From the NCBI GenBank assembly GCA_012842105.1, contig DUTL01000222.1, positions 1 to 22,457 on the forward strand: a stretch of 22,457 nt of DNA. Reading direction: 5' to 3'. Below the pieces are notes generated by a model. The model was not told the origin of the DNA and ran no database searches. It worked only from the letters and a program-made list of their open reading frames with translations. Shown piece after piece: positions 22,247 through 22,457 of the stretch; the stretch's first letter is position 1; each line of letters opens with the position of its first letter. Made by a program: the position numbers and the translations under genes. The DNA comes from Candidatus Fermentithermobacillaceae bacterium. GTDB lineage: Bacteria > Bacillota > Sulfobacillia > Fermentithermobacillales > Fermentithermobacillaceae.

Positions 22247-22457
22247 TCATAGGTACTCGTGGGCCAAAATCATGTATACACTGGAAGTCCAGGTAAATGC
22301 ACTGTCCTGTAACCCTTTGCCTGAAAGGGCATCGAAGTTTTCAGCCATTCCGTTTTCAGATGCCACTTTGCAGAACCGCCGGGCTATATCCCTTGCCAGG
22401 GATTCTTCTCCGGCCTGGTACAGGCCTTCCACTATTAGCATAGTTGCCGGTGCCCAG
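22247..22457 (-). CDS. C-terminal part of a probable (alpha/alpha)6 glycoside hydrolase (cut by window edge)
   Basis: Only about 69 codons of the 3' end are inside the window; the frame is open to the edge. It reads WAPATMLIVEGLYQAGEESL, then a helix, then GKGLQDSAFTWTSSVYM and a TGA stop. A W-P-x-x-L-x-EGL segment followed about 40 residues later by a G-F/W-W-T/S-S segment is the end of many alpha-helical-barrel hydrolases such as trehalase-like, GH63 or amylo-alpha-1,6-glucosidase-type proteins. Which family applies cannot be settled from this fragment. Confidence 0.6.
   Translation of the reverse strand, partial: WAPATMLIVEGLYQAGEESLARDIARRFCKVASENGMAENFDALSGKGLQDSAFTWTSSVYMILAHEYL

Overview
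The window looks like a chromosomal segment of a mid-GC Firmicute, probably of the Clostridia / Peptococcaceae type. The clues are strong Shine-Dalgarno sequences, frequent GTG and TTG starts, the CblT/CblS alpha-ribazole salvage pair (known from Gram-positives such as Geobacillus and Listeria), an intrinsic-terminator cobalamin riboswitch and a lipoprotein-type BtuF. Species cannot be named from the sequence.

Layout. Positions 1-174 hold the last codons of a cheB gene preceded by a 60-bp perfect inverted copy of itself, which looks like a fold-back at a contig end. A GAF plus CitB-type helix-turn-helix regulator follows (282-1151), then a terminator, an extended -10 promoter and a cobalamin riboswitch with its terminator (about 1290-1602). 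Ten genes on the + strand form a cobalamin uptake, salvage and late-assembly operon (1619-12143): btuF, btuC, btuD, cobU, cobQ (glutaminase domain missing), cblT, cblS, cbiB, cobS, cobD, cobC (eleven with cobC). On the - strand lie an aminoglycoside-phosphotransferase-fold gene and a GH42 beta-galactosidase (12248-16060). A roughly 700-bp gap follows, holding a likely promoter and a palindromic operator, then a + strand marR and a heterodimeric ABC exporter pair (16770-21278). On the - strand at the right edge are a GNAT acetyltransferase and the 3' end of a probable glycoside hydrolase.

How the genes work together. BtuFCD imports corrinoids. CblT imports alpha-ribazole and CblS phosphorylates it. 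CobD and CbiB supply and attach the aminopropanol arm to cobyric acid. CobU activates adenosylcobinamide (phosphate) to the GDP form, CobS joins it to alpha-ribazole phosphate, and CobC removes the last phosphate. No corrin-ring genes, no cobT and no adenosyltransferase are visible here, so the operon reads as salvage plus final assembly under B12 feedback. MarR probably controls the neighbouring drug-type exporter.

Oddities: cobQ keeps its ATPase domain and C-terminal tail but has lost the amidotransferase domain between them. cobQ and cobD both carry a duplicated N-terminus. At least six proteins carry in-frame low-complexity insertions. Four copies of a REP-like palindrome are scattered between genes. 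An 11-bp repeat upstream of the exporter shares its half-site with the palindrome upstream of marR. No phage, CRISPR array, rRNA or tRNA was seen.
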